Made by a program: the position numbers and the translations under genes. A stretch of 16,725 nt of DNA from GCA-002784865 sp035646815. GTDB lineage: Bacteria > Patescibacteriota > Microgenomatia > Levybacterales > UBA12049. The stretch is taken from positions 1 to 16,725 of the forward strand of contig DASRON010000035.1 in assembly GCA_035646815.1 (NCBI GenBank). The letters are read 5' to 3'. Below the pieces are notes generated by a model. The model made no database searches. It was not told the origin of the DNA and saw nothing but the letters and a program-made list of their open reading frames with translations. How positions within the stretch are numbered: the stretch's first letter is position 1; each line of letters starts with the position of its first letter. This document shows, in pieces, positions 15,308-16,725 of this stretch.

Positions 15308-16132
15308 CTATGGTGTAAAAAGATTGTATGGGAATAGTTCCGAGGGAACTTTAGGATATCCACGAAATACTGTAACTTTTCGTTCAGTTTCTCCTGATGT
15401 TCCACTTGAACTAATAATAGAACCTTGATTTGGAAGAGCAAGGTTTCCACTAACACCTACAAACGTATTTTCATACAAAGGAACTATCCTTGCAATAAGT
15501 CCACTTGTTATAGTGACTGAGATTTCATAATAAAAAGTTTTTCCAGAAATTGTACCTTGATTCCCTGAAACATAAGTAAAATTATTAGTATCTGCTCTAA
15601 CTTGACATGGATCAACTGCGTATTTAGTTATTTCAGGAGCAGCTTTTGATCCTGATATAATAACTATTTCTAAAGCTGCATTGCTGCAATCTCCAGAATT
15701 ATCTCCCCATCTTATGGTTAAAATGGGTAAAATTTGAGGAGAACCAGCCCCCCAAGGGTTAAGATAAATAAAAGATGGATCAGATGAATAATCAGAAAGC
15801 CAAACGTCTGTTCCATCATTTCTTGAAATAAGACTTCCACCATTTAGAAGAAAGGATGTCCCAGAAATTTGCGTAACATTTGCATCATAAGAACTATTAT
15901 TTGTTAAAATATCAGCCAATCTTGTATTCACAGATGTTTTTAACAGCTGTTCTATTCCTGCTTCTGCAGCAGACAATGCTTTTTGAGATTCTGCTTGTTC
16001 AGTTGAAGTACGAAGCCCAATTATGCTCTTTGAAGCAACAGCAAGACCAATGGTAAGTACCACAACAATAGCAAGAACCACTATTAACAATACTTGACCA
16101 CTCTGATCTTTAAAAAAAGATAATTTTGCCAT
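15308..16132 (-). CDS. PilX-like minor pilin / pilus assembly protein
   Basis: A 274-residue secreted or membrane protein with a PilX-type N-terminus. After a basic start (MAKLSFFKDQSG) comes a long hydrophobic helix at about 13-33 (QVLLIVVLAIVVVLTIGLAV), then TEQAESQKALSAAEAGIEQLL, a pattern typical of PilX/GspK-like pilins. The Gly-Gln at 12-13 is the likely prepilin peptidase site; the glutamate at +5 found in major pilins is missing. The remainder is Ser/Thr/Asn/Gly-rich and probably a beta-rich extracytoplasmic domain. I place the start at the ATG at 16132. An in-frame TTG at 16150 would add six residues but lies across the -10 box. The gene leads the pilM-pilN-pilO run and probably encodes a tip or priming subunit, which is inference. 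Confidence 0.8.
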   Translation of the reverse strand: MAKLSFFKDQSGQVLLIVVLAIVVVLTIGLAVASKSIIGLRTSTEQAESQKALSAAEAGIEQLLKTSVNTRLADILTNNSSYDANVTQISGTSFLLNGGSLISRNDGTDVWLSDYSSDPSFIYLNPWGAGSPQILPILTIRWGDNSGDCSNAALEIVIISGSKAAPEITKYAVDPCQVRADTNNFTYVSGNQGTISGKTFYYEISVTITSGLIARIVPLYENTFVGVSGNLALPNQGSIISSSGTSGETERKVTVFRGYPKVPSELFPYNLFTP

Positions 16133-16140
16133 CCTTAAAT

Positions 16141-16169
16141 AGAGTAGCAACCGAGAATAACTCTGTCAA
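16141..16169 (-). promoter_or_regulatory. Promoter of the PilX-like/pilMNO transcript
   Basis: On the minus strand: TTGACA (16169-16164), a 17-bp spacer, then TACTCT (16146-16141) preceded by TGC, forming the extended -10 TGCTACTCT. The hexamer ends 8 bases before the ATG at 16132, so the mRNA would start 1-2 bases before the start codon. The -35 lies directly after the stop codon of the upstream prepilin gene. This is the best complete promoter in the window by match to consensus and spacing. Confidence 0.65.
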
Positions 16170-16170
16170 G

Positions 16171-16725
16171 CTATTTTCCTATGTTTCTCATTACAATATT
16201 TGTTTCAAAAGAAACAGAATAATTTTGATCAGAAACTCCTCCTCCAGTTGTTTTTGTCAAATCAAAATATAAACCTAAGATAGGGGGTTCTGCAAGGAAA
16301 TTTTGAGTGCAAGTAAAGAAACACTCTGTAACTTCAATTGAATCTGAAGTAATTAAAGATGCTCCGTTTGAAGCTATCTTTAAGTTACTTGTTACAGGGT
16401 CAATAGAGCAGGAGAGTGTAAGCTGAGCATTGTTAAAATCAGTTACTTTTAAATAGTTATAATGAGTAGGATTATCTGGATCTTCTGCTGTGCAATCTGA
16501 AAAATAATCAATGTTATTAACACTTACCCCGTTAAAGCTTTGAGCAAACTCAATCATTTTAGAAAGCTCTGAAAGTCTGTTGTTTCCTTCCTGTCTTATC
16601 TCACTAATTATGCTTGTCTTACTTGTTCCTCTTAAAACAGATATTATAATTGCTCCTATCACAAGACCTACTACTGATAATACTATTATTACAGCCAAAA
16701 GCTCTATTAATGTATATCCTCTTGA
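16171..16725 (-). CDS. Type IV prepilin-like protein (partial, 5' end beyond window)
   Basis: The visible 184 residues begin just inside a class III signal peptide: SRGYTLIELLAVIIVLSVVG, where prepilin peptidase would cut after Gly and Glu sits at +5 of the mature protein. The start codon lies beyond base 16725. The hydrophobic helix (about visible residues 4-29) is followed by an amphipathic stretch (SIISEIRQEGNNRLSELSKMIEFAQSF) and a globular domain with four cysteines (in YFSDC, LTLSC and ECFFTC), which may form disulfides outside the cell. The size and shape suggest a PilW/PulG-like minor pilin rather than the major pilin, but the subtype is uncertain. The TAG stop is followed immediately by the promoter of the next gene. 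Confidence 0.85.
   Translation of the reverse strand, partial: SRGYTLIELLAVIIVLSVVGLVIGAIIISVLRGTSKTSIISEIRQEGNNRLSELSKMIEFAQSFNGVSVNNIDYFSDCTAEDPDNPTHYNYLKVTDFNNAQLTLSCSIDPVTSNLKIASNGASLITSDSIEVTECFFTCTQNFLAEPPILGLYFDLTKTTGGGVSDQNYSVSFETNIVMRNIGK

Noticed and set aside
16133..16150. Upstream TTG start for the PilX-like gene
   Set aside because: It lies across the -10 hexamer TACTCT, so it would not be on the transcript predicted from that promoter.

Overview
This AT-rich window carries only core genes and looks like a piece of a Candidate Phyla Radiation (Patescibacteria) chromosome, most likely Microgenomates-like. That placement is inferred from several traits: compact genes with short or no spacers, an almost complete lack of Shine-Dalgarno sequences, a shortened PheT and NusB, a pilMNO cluster without pilP/pilQ (suggesting a single-membrane cell), and the standard genetic code (TGA ends tyrS, rpsP and pilN). 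I see no mobile element, CRISPR array, rRNA or tRNA gene, and no defence or toxin system.

Layout. 75-3095 (+): pheS-pheT, both subunits of phenylalanyl-tRNA synthetase; PheT lacks its EMAP/OB-fold insert. 3125-5449 (-): a class A penicillin-binding protein, convergent with pheT. 5450-5505: a 56-bp divergent promoter region with mirrored -10 elements. 5506-6678 (+): tyrS. 6727-8316 (+): purH. 8317-8429: an untranslated gap holding a perfect 20-bp palindrome. 8430-8531 (+): a 33-residue single-span membrane micro-ORF, one base before recG (8533-10563). 10632-13048 (+): rpmF-nusB-rnc-rpsP-khpA-trmD, a compact ribosome and RNA-processing cluster lacking the usual rimM and rplS. 13029-16725 (-): a type IV pilus cluster reading prepilin-like, PilX-like, pilM, pilN, pilO, whose last gene overlaps the end of trmD by 20 bp.

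The genes serve translation (PheST, TyrS, L32, S16, TrmD, RNase III, KhpA), transcription (NusB), wall synthesis (PBP1A-type), the end of purine synthesis (PurH), DNA repair (RecG) and type IV pilus assembly (PilM/N/O plus two pilin-like proteins).

The most unusual signal is in the promoters rather than the proteins. At pheS, the PBP gene, tyrS, rpsP and the PilX-like gene, an extended -10 box of form TGnTAnnnT lies 6-8 bases before the start codon, so transcription should begin at or within about two bases of the ATG (leaderless mRNAs). The PBP/tyrS promoter contains a 15-bp palindrome that reads as an extended -10 on both strands. No wholly new multi-gene system is evident; the micro-ORF before recG and this promoter architecture are the best leads.
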